From DATBLQ01 sp036555325 (GTDB taxonomy: Bacteria > Pseudomonadota > Alphaproteobacteria > Rhizobiales > Aestuariivirgaceae), in NCBI GenBank assembly GCA_036555325.1, contig DATBLQ010000017.1, positions 1 through 51,689 of the forward strand: a stretch of DNA of 51,689 bases. The letters are read 5' to 3'. The translations under genes and the position numbers were made by a program. How positions within the stretch are numbered: position 1 is the stretch's first letter; every line of letters starts with the position of its first letter. The notes beneath the pieces are model-generated. The model did no database searches and was not told the origin of the DNA. It saw nothing but the letters and a program-made list of their open reading frames with translations. Shown in pieces: positions 25,757 to 33,400 of the stretch.

Positions 25757-25985
25757 CTATGCACCTGCCAAAGGTGCGGAGCCGAGCCAGTCGGCCGAAA
25801 CTCGATACATTCTACATAGGCGCTCAAGGGCGGCGTTACAACTCTTTTCGCCTGCCGTCGGCGTTATGTGTTCGATTGTGCCGAATTGTCTCGCTATTTC
25901 GTCCAATTGACGACAACAATCAGCAGGTCTGAGGTCGTCGCAGCGTCCTTGCTTGGGGACCAGGGAAGAGCTCGTACTGGAACAT
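25757..25985 (-). pseudogene. Small frameshifted gene upstream of the cold-shock gene (tentative)
   Basis: From an ATG at 25985 the minus strand reads MFQYELFPGPQARTLRRPQT and soon stops. In another frame the same strand then gives a strongly protein-like stretch, RQLDEIARQFGTIEHITP, then SCNAALERLCRMYRVSADWL, ending at a TAG at 25757. The join of the two parts would make a protein of about 75 residues, so a one- or two-base change near 25920-25950 may have broken it. It could also be a shorter gene starting at TTG near 25909. Nothing else was seen in the 410 bases between the cold-shock gene and the gene at 26078, apart from a likely leader. Confidence 0.4.
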
Positions 25986-26077
25986 CTATGGGACTTCAGG
26001 ACAAAGAAGAGTGTACGTTAGATACGCTGCGTAGCAAAAATGTTTAGGATAATACCGGGTGGAAACGAAGGAACAAA

Positions 26078-26332
26078 ATGAAGCTTGCCACCTTCAATCT
26101 AACCCAACCTGCAAACGTCCATTGGCGGAATCCATCTCAACATAACCCTGCGCTTGGTGATCGTCAGCGCCATTTCGCGTCTGTCAATAGCGCGATCCGC
26201 TTTGTCATGGAGGATTTGCGTGACTTTCCGCAAACAACAGCGTGGATTGCAACAGGCGCAGGCAATCTTTCATTCGATGAAATAAAGGCCCTGTTTTTTC
26301 GCCGGGAGACAGGGATCAATCTGTTAGATTGA
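26078..26332 (+). CDS. Small hypothetical protein, paralogue of its convergent neighbour
   Basis: An 84-residue soluble protein with AAGGA before the ATG. The core NSAIRFVMEDLRDF, then an ATGAGNLSFDEIKAL segment, closely parallels AEAIRFAIEDLSSAE and VDGERFGAKELRQL in the protein encoded on the other strand at 26316-26630. Both seem to fold as helix, strand, helix. The two genes converge and their ends overlap by 17 bases. No known domain can be named. The single plus-strand gene in an otherwise minus-strand cluster, it may be a divergent duplicate placed by inversion. Confidence 0.62.
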   Translation: MKLATFNLTQPANVHWRNPSQHNPALGDRQRHFASVNSAIRFVMEDLRDFPQTTAWIATGAGNLSFDEIKALFFRRETGINLLD

Positions 26333-26630
26333 TTCGCCCACTATTTTTTGCGCGACGATGGCTTTGGACTGATCGGTCAGCGCCGCGCTCTTTGCGCTGT
26401 AGCGGATATAAGGAGCTTGCATAGAGCTGTCTCAATTCCTTGGCGCCAAAGCGCTCTCCGTCCACAATGAGTGTGCTGCCGCCCAATTCGGCTGACGAAA
26501 GATCCTCGATAGCGAAACGAATGGCCTCGGCAGTAGTGTCAAATCGGTGATAGGTGAGACTGGTTGACCTCAATCCACGAGTCTTTCGGCTATAGAACTC
26601 CCCTGGTACATCATAGTTAAAGGCAGCCAT
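26316..26630 (-). CDS. Small hypothetical protein, paralogue of its convergent neighbour
   Basis: A 104-residue protein with a GGAGGA ribosome site before the ATG at 26630. Residues 33-70 (TAEAIRFAIEDLSSAELGGS, then IVDGERFGAKELRQLY) repeat the pattern of the 84-residue protein at 26078. The C-terminus beyond residue 75 is basic and lacks structure. It lies just downstream of the 75-residue gene at 26710 on the same strand. I do not recognise a named family; short proteins with the AIRFxIEDL element are, to my memory, frequent in rhizobia. Confidence 0.65.
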   Translation of the reverse strand: MAAFNYDVPGEFYSRKTRGLRSTSLTYHRFDTTAEAIRFAIEDLSSAELGGSTLIVDGERFGAKELRQLYASSLYPLQRKERGADRSVQSHRRAKNSGRINLTD

Positions 26631-26709
26631 CTGGTTCCTCCAGGATTACCGCATTATGCAGGCGCCACCTGCGGCACTCTTCGGGACGTTCACAAACCAC
26701 TGAATGACT

Positions 26710-26937
26710 CTAGTGTTGATTTCGAAAGCCGGGATAGCGGGAATCAGTGGTGAGCTGCCATTCAAAGGCCACTCGGTCAAAATTCTCCAGCGCGCTGCGA
26801 ACCTTATACTGCAGATAAGGACCATCCATCGGAAGCAGACGCACAATTCGGTAGTCACCAGAGCTTCTGTAGGGATTGGTTGGCGATGCAAAGTAGTGAA
26901 CGGTCTCTCCGACCGCATATCGATGCTGTGTTGTCAT
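26710..26937 (-). CDS. Small hypothetical protein, unknown function
   Basis: A 75-residue protein, MTTQHRYAVGETVHYFASPT at the start, then GDYRIVRLLPMDGPYLQYKV and ENFDRVAFEWQL. The alternation of short strands with a glycine turn suggests a small SH3-like barrel. I remember similar proteins in rhizobia with the pattern RYxVGxxVxF, YxVVRLLP, QYRIKS, ERVxxExQL, none with a function. It heads the minus-strand group 26710, 26316. The competing frame 26646-26918 on the same strand is less protein-like. Confidence 0.65.
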   Translation of the reverse strand: MTTQHRYAVGETVHYFASPTNPYRSSGDYRIVRLLPMDGPYLQYKVRSALENFDRVAFEWQLTTDSRYPGFRNQH

Positions 26938-27196
26938 GATTAGGATCCACCATCCGGGAACTCAGGCGCGTCCCTTAACGCTCTGTGCAGCCGGCTCTCT
27001 AGTGTGAAAACCATATATATGGTGATACCGCACCGATTTACAAGGCGCGCCCCCGGACTTCATGGCGAGTCATCTGGAAGCTCCCAGACAGTCTCCTCAA
27101 GTCAGACAGCTTTGGGCCGCCTCGTACGCCGCTATGGTCTTTCAATAAAGGGCGATGTCTGCGGGTGCGGATCCTGCATGACGATTCCTCGCGTCC

Positions 27197-27781
27197 TCAA
27201 CCGTCATCGCCGGATGCGACTTGGCCAGTCGCCCGCAGGAACAAAACCTTCGTGTCGCCGTAAAGCCGTTCATCGATTCGCTCCATCCCCGCTGGAAGCT
27301 CAACCTGCGCCCGCGCGCTTTCCTCCAGCACGGCGGTGGCATTGCGTTTGAGCCAGCCACCGTCGATGAGCGAACAAAGCGCCGCATCGCCCTTCGCCGT
27401 CTCGTAAGGGGGATCGATGAACACGAGATCGAACGGCGTCTGTGCCGTAAAGGGACCAAGCCGTGTCGCATCGCGCCGCCAGATCTTGCATTGTCCGATG
27501 ACGCCGAGCGCATCGGCATTTCGCCTGATGGTGGCGCGCGCCTCCATCCGGTCGTCGACGAATTGGCAGAACTTCGCCCCCCGCGACAGCGCCTCGAAGC
27601 CGAAAGCGCCTGTCCCGGCGAACAGATCGAGCACGCGCGCTCCCTCGAGCGTTACGGATGCAGTGCCATGCACGAGGATATTGAAGATGGCCTCGCGCAC
27701 TCGCTCGGATGTCGGTCGTGTCGACTGTCCCGAAACGGAAGCAATCGTCTGGCCGCCGAACTTGCCGCCCACGATCCTCAT
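27197..27781 (-). CDS. rsmD: 16S rRNA (guanine(966)-N(2))-methyltransferase
   Basis: A 194-residue SAM-dependent methyltransferase that modifies G966 of 16S rRNA. The MRIVGGKFGG start, RPTSERVREAIFN block, SAM motif LDLFAGTG at about 51-58 and catalytic DPPY at 123-126 all fit RsmD. The start overlaps the stop of rluB in an ATGA, so translation is coupled; the frame further upstream belongs to rluB. The 259 bases downstream to 26938 hold no gene I can support. Confidence 0.92.
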   Translation of the reverse strand: MRIVGGKFGGQTIASVSGQSTRPTSERVREAIFNILVHGTASVTLEGARVLDLFAGTGAFGFEALSRGAKFCQFVDDRMEARATIRRNADALGVIGQCKIWRRDATRLGPFTAQTPFDLVFIDPPYETAKGDAALCSLIDGGWLKRNATAVLEESARAQVELPAGMERIDERLYGDTKVLFLRATGQVASGDDG

Positions 27782-28542
27782 GACGATGCCTTCGCCATTT
27801 GCAGCCCGCCGAGCTGATCCCTTATCACCCGCTCGGGGACTTCCCTGATCTCCCCTTTCGCAAGATCCCCCAGCTGAAACGGTCCGAACGAAACCCGGAT
27901 GAGTCGCGCCACCTTCAGATCGAGATGTTCGCACACACGTTTGATCTCGCGGTTTTTCCCCTCCCTCAGTGCGAACGAGAGCCACGCATTGCGCCCCTGG
28001 CGCCGCTCGATCTTCGCCTCGATCGGTCCGAAAGCGAAACCGCCGATCTCGATGCCGTTCTTCAGCCTTGCGAGTTTCTCCTCGTCGACGCTGCCATGCA
28101 CGCGCACACGGTATCGCCGTATCCAGCCTGTCGCCGGCAGTTCAAGCCGTCGTTCAAGCTCCCCGTCGTTGGTAAGAAGCAGAAGCCCCTCCGTATTGAA
28201 GTCGAGCCGGCCGATCGAGACAACCCGCGGCAGCTCGTCGGGAAGCGCGTCGAACACCGTGGGCCGTCCCCTGGGGTCGCGGTGGCTGACGATCAATCCT
28301 TGCGGCTTGTGATACCGCCACAAACGCGTCGCCTCGCTGGCGGGCAGGGGCTTTCCGTCGACTTCGACCAGGTCATCGGGCAGGATCTTGAGCGCTGGTG
28401 TTGCGATTGCCGTCCCGTTCACCTTCACGCGCCCCTGCGCAATCAGCCGTTCGGCGTCGCGGCGCGAGCACAGCCCCGCTCGCGCAATCGCCTTGGCGAT
28501 TCTCTCTCCGGCTGCGGCGGATAGGGATGAATGTCGAGTCAT
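27778..28542 (-). CDS. rluB: 23S rRNA pseudouridine synthase (RsuA/RluB/E/F family)
   Basis: A 254-residue protein: an S4 RNA-binding domain (about 12-60, LCSRRDAERLIAQGRVKVNG), then the RsuA-family catalytic domain with Asp114 in GRLDFNTEGLLLLTNDG and the C-terminal GKNREIKRVCEHL motif. It isomerises a uridine in 23S rRNA; position 2605 (RluB) is the likely target, but RluE, RluF or RsuA specificity cannot be told from motifs alone. It overlaps rsmD by four bases, so this is an rRNA-modification operon, divergent from tadA. Confidence 0.85.
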   Translation of the reverse strand: MTRHSSLSAAAGERIAKAIARAGLCSRRDAERLIAQGRVKVNGTAIATPALKILPDDLVEVDGKPLPASEATRLWRYHKPQGLIVSHRDPRGRPTVFDALPDELPRVVSIGRLDFNTEGLLLLTNDGELERRLELPATGWIRRYRVRVHGSVDEEKLARLKNGIEIGGFAFGPIEAKIERRQGRNAWLSFALREGKNREIKRVCEHLDLKVARLIRVSFGPFQLGDLAKGEIREVPERVIRDQLGGLQMAKASS

Positions 28543-28602
28543 GGAAACCTACTAGCAGGCTACTTGACGCTATGCATCCTGGGGGCTTTATGCCTTGGAG
28601 CA

Positions 28603-29058
28603 ATGCTGAAATCCTTGCCCATACCGATGCGCCTGGCGCTGAATGAGGCCGAGACTGCCGCAGCCCGCGGCGAAGTGCCGGTCGGCGCCGTTCTGGTCAA
28701 TGCTTCGGGCGAAATCCTCGCCAGGGCGGGTAACCGGACCCTCGAACTCATGGATCCAACCGCCCATGCCGAGATTTTGGCAATTCGCGCCGCCGCAGGA
28801 AAACTTGTAAGCCAGCGCATTCCCGATTGCGATCTCTATGTCACCGTCGAACCCTGCGCCATGTGTGCTGCGGCGATCTCGTTCGCCCGCATAAGGCGGC
28901 TTTATTTTGGCGCGCCCGACCCCAAGATGGGCGCAGTCGAAAACGGACCGCGCCTCTACCAGCAACCCACCTGTCACCATCGCCCGGAAGTCTACGGTGG
29001 CATCGGCGAGGCCGCTTCCGCAAAGCTCCTCAAGTCGTTCTTTGCTGCAAAGCGCTGA
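28603..29058 (+). CDS. tadA: tRNA-specific adenosine deaminase
   Basis: A 151-residue zinc deaminase that converts A34 to inosine in tRNA-Arg(ACG). The zinc and catalytic residues are in TAHAEILA (His55, Glu57) and EPCAMC (Cys85, Cys88). The C-terminal helix ends KLLKSFFAAKR. The start at 28603 is preferred, with GGAG in front; the frame upstream to 28531 overlaps the rluB promoter and is less likely. The stop touches the convergent patatin gene: TGA ends at 29058 and the next gene's stop begins at 29059, with no base between. Confidence 0.92.
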   Translation: MLKSLPIPMRLALNEAETAAARGEVPVGAVLVNASGEILARAGNRTLELMDPTAHAEILAIRAAAGKLVSQRIPDCDLYVTVEPCAMCAAAISFARIRRLYFGAPDPKMGAVENGPRLYQQPTCHHRPEVYGGIGEAASAKLLKSFFAAKR

Positions 29059-29898
29059 CTATTTCGTCTCCCGCTCGATTGCGATCGCAAGCTGCCGTTT
29101 CAATCGCTCCTTCGCCGGCTCCGCCGCTGCAAGAATCCGGCGGATTTTGAAGAACTCGAGCACTCTGAACTGCTCGACCGACGGTTCGATCGCAATATCG
29201 GCCGGATTGTCCCGCTTGCGCAAAAGCGCGATCTGCCGCTGCATGATCTGCGAGGCGCCGAAGATCAGCTCCGTGTTGGTCGGCCGTCGCGGGCCGCCCG
29301 GCACTGGCCCCCCCGTCACATCGACGCTGACCGTCAGATCGACATGCTTTTTCACATGGCTGATGGGGACCGGGTTGACCATACCCCCGTCGATCACGAA
29401 ACGGTCGTGGATGCGCGGCGCCGCGATAAGGCCCGGGATGGCGATGCTTGCCGCCACGGCTTCGCGCAGGTCGCCCTTTCCGATGATGATTTCCTTCCGG
29501 TCGAAATAGTCCGTCGCCGAAACCGTAAACGGAATGACGGTGTCTTCGAGTTTATCGGCAACACCCTTTGGAAAGAACAGCTGCGTCAGCCGCAGGCCGT
29601 TGACCATCATCGGCCCGAAGGACTCAAAGCTGATGAGCGCCGCAAGGCTCGCGTCCGATCTCGAAAGCAGACGCCGTGCCAGCTGAACCCTGTTCGACAG
29701 GGTTGCCTGTGCGTGTTCTCTGAGCTCATGCGCCGGAAGCCCCGATGCATAGGCAGCGCCCACCAGTGCACCCATGCTGGTACCCGCCATTCTGTGCGGC
29801 TTGATGCCGAGCTCATCGAACGCTTCGAGTATGGCGATATGCGCAAGGCCCCGTGCTCCGCCGCCTCCGAGCGCCACGCCGATTCTGAGCAGGCTCAT
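29059..29898 (-). CDS. Patatin-like phospholipase
   Basis: A 279-residue patatin/RssA-type lipid acyl hydrolase. The oxyanion loop GGGGARG is at 11-17, the nucleophile elbow GTSMG at 39-43 with Ser41, and the second member of the dyad, Asp170, in FVIDGG. No signal peptide is seen, so it is cytoplasmic or membrane-associated. The start overlaps the stop of the phosphotransferase gene (ATGA at 29895). It is the third gene of an overlapping trio: hydrolase, phosphotransferase, patatin. Substrate is unknown; the operon might process acyl or halo-acyl compounds, which is speculative. Confidence 0.88.
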   Translation of the reverse strand: MSLLRIGVALGGGGARGLAHIAILEAFDELGIKPHRMAGTSMGALVGAAYASGLPAHELREHAQATLSNRVQLARRLLSRSDASLAALISFESFGPMMVNGLRLTQLFFPKGVADKLEDTVIPFTVSATDYFDRKEIIIGKGDLREAVAASIAIPGLIAAPRIHDRFVIDGGMVNPVPISHVKKHVDLTVSVDVTGGPVPGGPRRPTNTELIFGASQIMQRQIALLRKRDNPADIAIEPSVEQFRVLEFFKIRRILAAAEPAKERLKRQLAIAIERETK

Positions 29899-30980
29899 CT
29901 GCCCGCCTCCCGGGCAAATTCCCAAGCCTTTACCGCCATGGGCTTAACCTGCATCCCCATGAGGCCGGCATGCGGATTGGCTGCCGTTCCATCTCTTACC
30001 CGTCCGGCAATTCCCTGGAAGATCGCCGCCAGCCGGAAGAAATTATAGGCGAGGTAGATAGAGAGATGAGCAATGCCGTCGATCCCCCGTCGCTCGCAAT
30101 ACTGCGCGACATAATCGTCCATTGTTGGCAGTCCCGGAGCATCCATCTCGTGCCCGACGAGCGAGCCCACGCCCCCTCCCAGGGTGTCGGCCGGCATGTG
30201 CCACTGCATGAGCTGGTAGGTAAAATCGGCAATTGGATCGCCGATGGTCGAAAGCTCCCAGTCGAGCACCGCCACCACCCGCGGCGTCCTCGCCTCGATG
30301 ATGCAGTTGTCGAGCCGGAAATCGCCGTGGATCAAAGCCGTCTGCGATTGCTCCGGCAGCACCTGCGGTAACCACTCGATCAGTCGTTCCATTTCCTCGA
30401 TCGTCTCCGTCTGCGAAAGGCGATATTGCTCGGTCCAGCGTTTGACCTGTCTGCCGACATATCCTTCCGCTTTTCCGAACCCGCCAAGGCCGATAGCCTT
30501 GTAGTCGACCATGTGCAGGAGCGCGATCGTCTCGTTGAGCGAACTGAACAATTCCTTGCGGTCGTGAGCGCTCAGTCCGGGCGCATGCGGCTCCCAATAG
30601 ATGCGGCCCTCCACATGCTCCATGAGATAGAACGCTGTGCCGATCACGCTTTCGTCCTCGCACAGGAGCAATGGGCGCGCCACGGGAAAATCGACCTCGC
30701 ACAGCGCCTTCGTCACTTCATATTCCCGTTCGATCGCATGCGCCGAGCGCAGAAGCGTCCCTTCTGGTTTGCGCCGCAGCACGAAGCTGCCGGATTGGGC
30801 ATCGAGGCGATAGGTGGGGTTTGATTGTCCGCCGCGGAATTGTGCAATCCCGATTGGTCCCGAAAATCCGGGCAGGTGCTCAACCAGGTATCGCTCAAGG
30901 CGTTCCTTGTCGAAACTCGCGCGGGCAGAAGGCCCGTGCGTTCCGGCAAACAGCGCCTGTCTGTCGGCGGCGCCCATCAT
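29895..30980 (-). CDS. Aminoglycoside-phosphotransferase-like kinase (ACAD10-type)
   Basis: A 361-residue APH-fold kinase. The nucleotide-loop region holds FRGGQSNPTYRLD and FVLRRKP with the ATP lysine/arginine; the catalytic loop HGDFRLDN at 218-225 and the metal-binding DWE at 240 follow. It resembles the phosphotransferase domain of mammalian ACAD10/11, which phosphorylates 4-hydroxyacyl-CoAs, so an acyl-CoA-like substrate is possible; aminoglycoside resistance is improbable. ATG at 30980 overlaps the hydrolase stop, and its own stop overlaps patatin, so all three proteins are made from one message. Confidence 0.85.
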   Translation of the reverse strand: MMGAADRQALFAGTHGPSARASFDKERLERYLVEHLPGFSGPIGIAQFRGGQSNPTYRLDAQSGSFVLRRKPEGTLLRSAHAIEREYEVTKALCEVDFPVARPLLLCEDESVIGTAFYLMEHVEGRIYWEPHAPGLSAHDRKELFSSLNETIALLHMVDYKAIGLGGFGKAEGYVGRQVKRWTEQYRLSQTETIEEMERLIEWLPQVLPEQSQTALIHGDFRLDNCIIEARTPRVVAVLDWELSTIGDPIADFTYQLMQWHMPADTLGGGVGSLVGHEMDAPGLPTMDDYVAQYCERRGIDGIAHLSIYLAYNFFRLAAIFQGIAGRVRDGTAANPHAGLMGMQVKPMAVKAWEFAREAGR

Positions 30981-31891
30981 GCCGTAGCGAACTCTTTCAG
31001 GAACGGCATGAGCAGATCAAGCGTTGCGCCAGGGTTCTCCTCGGCGAGGAAATGGCCGCTGTCGATGCTGTTGCCGCGGACATCGACACACCACGGTTTC
31101 CAAGGATCGAGGCTTCCTTCAACGTGGCGCACGACACCCTCATCCCCCCACACCGCGAGTGTGGGACATTTGATCCGTCGTCCCGTCTTTCGGTCGGCTT
31201 CGTCGGCCCTGAAGTCGTAGGTCCACCCCGCGCGATAATCGTTGCAGGTGGCGTGAACATGCTCGGGCGTTGCATAGTGAAGCCGGTATTCGGCCAGCGC
31301 CTTCTCGTCGAAGGCCGACAGGTCTTTTGATTTCGTCCAGCTCGCGAGCGTGTAGTCGAGAAATGCAACCGGCGCCTGTTCGATCAGCATCTCAGGCAAT
31401 GGATAGGGTTGCGCAAGAAACAGCCAATGATAGGTTCTCATCGCAAAATTGGCATCGAAACCGCGCCACATGTCGTAGGTCGGAACGATGTCCAAAACCG
31501 AAAGCGCGCTGATCCGCTCGGGCGAATCGAGCGCCATGCGATAGGCCACGCGTCCGCCGCGATCATGTCCGGCGACGGCAAATCGCTTGTGCCCCAGGTG
31601 CGTCATCACTTCGAATAAATCCTCAGCCATCGCCCGCTTTGAATAGGCGCGATTGCCGCTATCGTTCTGCGGGCACGACGAGTATCCATAACCGCGCAAG
31701 TCCGGAACGAAGAGCGTGAAATGGCGGGCAAGCTCCGGCGCCAGCCGGTGCCACATGGCGTGTGTCTGCGGAAAGCCGTGAATCAGGATAAGCGGCGGCC
31801 CGCTGCCGCCCGTCCGCAAGAAAATCTCAGCACCGGGAGTCGAAATTCGCCGCTCGCTGAACCCTGTGAACAAGACGCTCATGCTCGGCAT
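30977..31891 (-). CDS. Alpha/beta hydrolase of the fluoroacetate dehalogenase type
   Basis: A 304-residue alpha/beta hydrolase. The nucleophile is Asp110 in GHDRGGR, with Arg111 and Arg114 beside it; the acid is Asp134 and the base His280 in DSGHF. The halide pocket His155-Trp156 (TYHWLF) and Tyr219 (DYRAG) are also present. These eight residues fall at the same numbers as those I remember for fluoroacetate dehalogenase RPA1163 of Rhodopseudomonas palustris. The reaction is hydrolytic cleavage of C-F or C-halogen bonds in haloacetates. An aspartate nucleophile excludes a lipase. The start at 31891 aligns with that family; a GTG at 31915 and an ATG at 31882 are alternatives. First gene of the trio. 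Confidence 0.83.
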   Translation of the reverse strand: MPSMSVLFTGFSERRISTPGAEIFLRTGGSGPPLILIHGFPQTHAMWHRLAPELARHFTLFVPDLRGYGYSSCPQNDSGNRAYSKRAMAEDLFEVMTHLGHKRFAVAGHDRGGRVAYRMALDSPERISALSVLDIVPTYDMWRGFDANFAMRTYHWLFLAQPYPLPEMLIEQAPVAFLDYTLASWTKSKDLSAFDEKALAEYRLHYATPEHVHATCNDYRAGWTYDFRADEADRKTGRRIKCPTLAVWGDEGVVRHVEGSLDPWKPWCVDVRGNSIDSGHFLAEENPGATLDLLMPFLKEFATA

Positions 31892-31938
31892 CTTAGCCAC
31901 GAAGAAAAACCGCACAAGAACCTCACCGGGTCCAACCT

Positions 31939-32024
31939 GTCATGCCCGGACCGGGCGAAGCCCGTGATCCGGGCATCTCTGTTCTGAGCGCTGGCAGATG
32001 CACGGGATCAAGTCCGCGCATGAC
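31939..32024. repeat. Two-arm palindromic repeat, copy 1
   Basis: Arm 1 (31939-31978) begins GTCATGCCCGGA and ends TCCGGGCATCT; arm 2 (31996-32024) begins AGATGC and ends GCATGAC. Each arm is itself palindromic, and the ends of the whole element are inverted copies. It lies between the hydrolase start and the purD stop. Related copies are at 37443 and 42560. Confidence 0.75.
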
Positions 32025-32045
32025 GGCGTTTTTTGCATCATACCT

Positions 32046-33332
32046 TCAAGCCTTAAGCGCCCGTTCCCGCTCAACTGCGCGCCATCCGATGTCACGCCTG
32101 CAGAAACCGTCCGTCCAGTCGATCATGTCGACGGCGCGATAGGCGAGCGACTGTGCGTCCGTGACGGTTTTTCCCACGGCGGTGACGTTGAGGACCCGTC
32201 CGCCGTTTGCAACCAGCTGCTCGCCTTTGAGCGCGGTTCCGGCGTGGAATATTTCCACGCCTGGAAGCGCCTTTGCCCTATCGAGCCCCCTGATCTCGCT
32301 TCCCTTGCGAACCTCCCCCGGATACCCCTTTCCCGCCATCACCACCGTGAGGGCCGCGTTTGTCTCCCAGCGCAGCGAGACCCGGTTCAACGTTCCATCG
32401 ACCGCCGCCAGGAGCACCGTCAGCAGATCGTCCCTGAGCCGCACCATGAGACTCTGGCATTCCGGATCGCCGAACCGGACATTGAATTCGATGAGTTTTG
32501 GTCCTTCCCTCGTTATCATCAGCCCCGCATAGAGAACCCCCTTGAACGGGGTCCCCGCCTTTCGCATCGCGTCGATCGTCGGTTGAACGATGTCCGTCAT
32601 CGTTCGCCGGCAAAGCTCATCGCTCATGACCGGGGCAGGGGAATAGGCGCCCATGCCGCCGGTGTTGGGCCCGCTGTCGCCCTCGGCCACGCGTTTGTGA
32701 TCCTGCGCCGTTGCCATCGGCACAGCATGCGTTCCGTCCACCAGCGCGAAGAAACTTGCCTCTTCCCCTTCGAGGTACTCCTCGATGACAGCACCCCCGT
32801 CCGGGTTGGAAGCGAAGAGGCCCTCGATCGCCCTTGCTGCGTCCTCCTTGCTGAAAGCAACGGCAACTCCCTTGCCCCCCGCAAGTCCATCGGCCTTTAT
32901 CACGATTGGCACGCCTTTTTCGGAGACGTACCGATGTGCCTCCTCCTTTGAGGCGCAGCGCCTGTATCCTGCCGTCGGTATTCGGTGGCGCGCGCACAGA
33001 TCCTTGGTGAAGCCCTTCGAGCCTTCAAGCTGTGCCGCCGCTTTGCTCGGGCCGAATGCCTTGAGGCCCGCTTGAGCCAAATCGTCGACCAGTCCGCGGA
33101 CCAGCGGCGCCTCCGGTCCGATGACGACGAGGCCGATTGACTTCTCCTTGCAGAACGCGATAACGGCTTCATGATCGGCGATGTTAAGGGCAACGCATTG
33201 GGCCTCTTGGCCTATGCCTGGATTGCCGGGAGCCGCGTACAGCTCGCCCAGTATAGGGCTCGCCGCGAGTTTCCATGCGAGCGCGTGTTCCCGCCCGCCT
33301 GAGCCGATGAGAAGCACGTTGATTTCGGACAC
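32046..33332 (-). CDS. purD: Phosphoribosylamine-glycine ligase (GAR synthetase)
   Basis: A 428-residue ATP-grasp enzyme, second step of purine synthesis: phosphoribosylamine + glycine + ATP to GAR. The N-terminal GSGGREHA motif is at 10-17; the ATP-grasp core contains PIVIKADGLAGGKGV, EEYLEGEEAS and the metal-binding EFNVRFGDPE. The GTG at 33332 is taken as the start because the conserved sequence begins there (SEINVLLIGSGGREHA) with GAGAG upstream. The frame runs on upstream into the xseA start region, which is unlikely to be translated. Divergent from xseA, with only about 70 bases between. Confidence 0.93.
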   Translation of the reverse strand: MSEINVLLIGSGGREHALAWKLAASPILGELYAAPGNPGIGQEAQCVALNIADHEAVIAFCKEKSIGLVVIGPEAPLVRGLVDDLAQAGLKAFGPSKAAAQLEGSKGFTKDLCARHRIPTAGYRRCASKEEAHRYVSEKGVPIVIKADGLAGGKGVAVAFSKEDAARAIEGLFASNPDGGAVIEEYLEGEEASFFALVDGTHAVPMATAQDHKRVAEGDSGPNTGGMGAYSPAPVMSDELCRRTMTDIVQPTIDAMRKAGTPFKGVLYAGLMITREGPKLIEFNVRFGDPECQSLMVRLRDDLLTVLLAAVDGTLNRVSLRWETNAALTVVMAGKGYPGEVRKGSEIRGLDRAKALPGVEIFHAGTALKGEQLVANGGRVLNVTAVGKTVTDAQSLAYRAVDMIDWTDGFCRRDIGWRAVERERALKA

Positions 33333-33400
33333 CGGTGGCTCTCTCTTGAAACCTTGGTCGCCTTGCGCTCCGATGTCACAGAAAACAGGAATCGCTCCGC

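Noticed and set aside
27011..27022. 12-bp palindrome CCATATATATGG
   Set aside because: Too short and A/T-simple to mean anything without conservation.
27004..27351. Plus-strand frame before rsmD
   Set aside because: It overlaps rsmD antisense and the free part shows no conserved pattern.
29895..30980. Aminoglycoside resistance gene
   Set aside because: The kinase resembles ACAD10-type enzymes and sits in a metabolic operon; resistance enzymes have a different C-terminal pocket.
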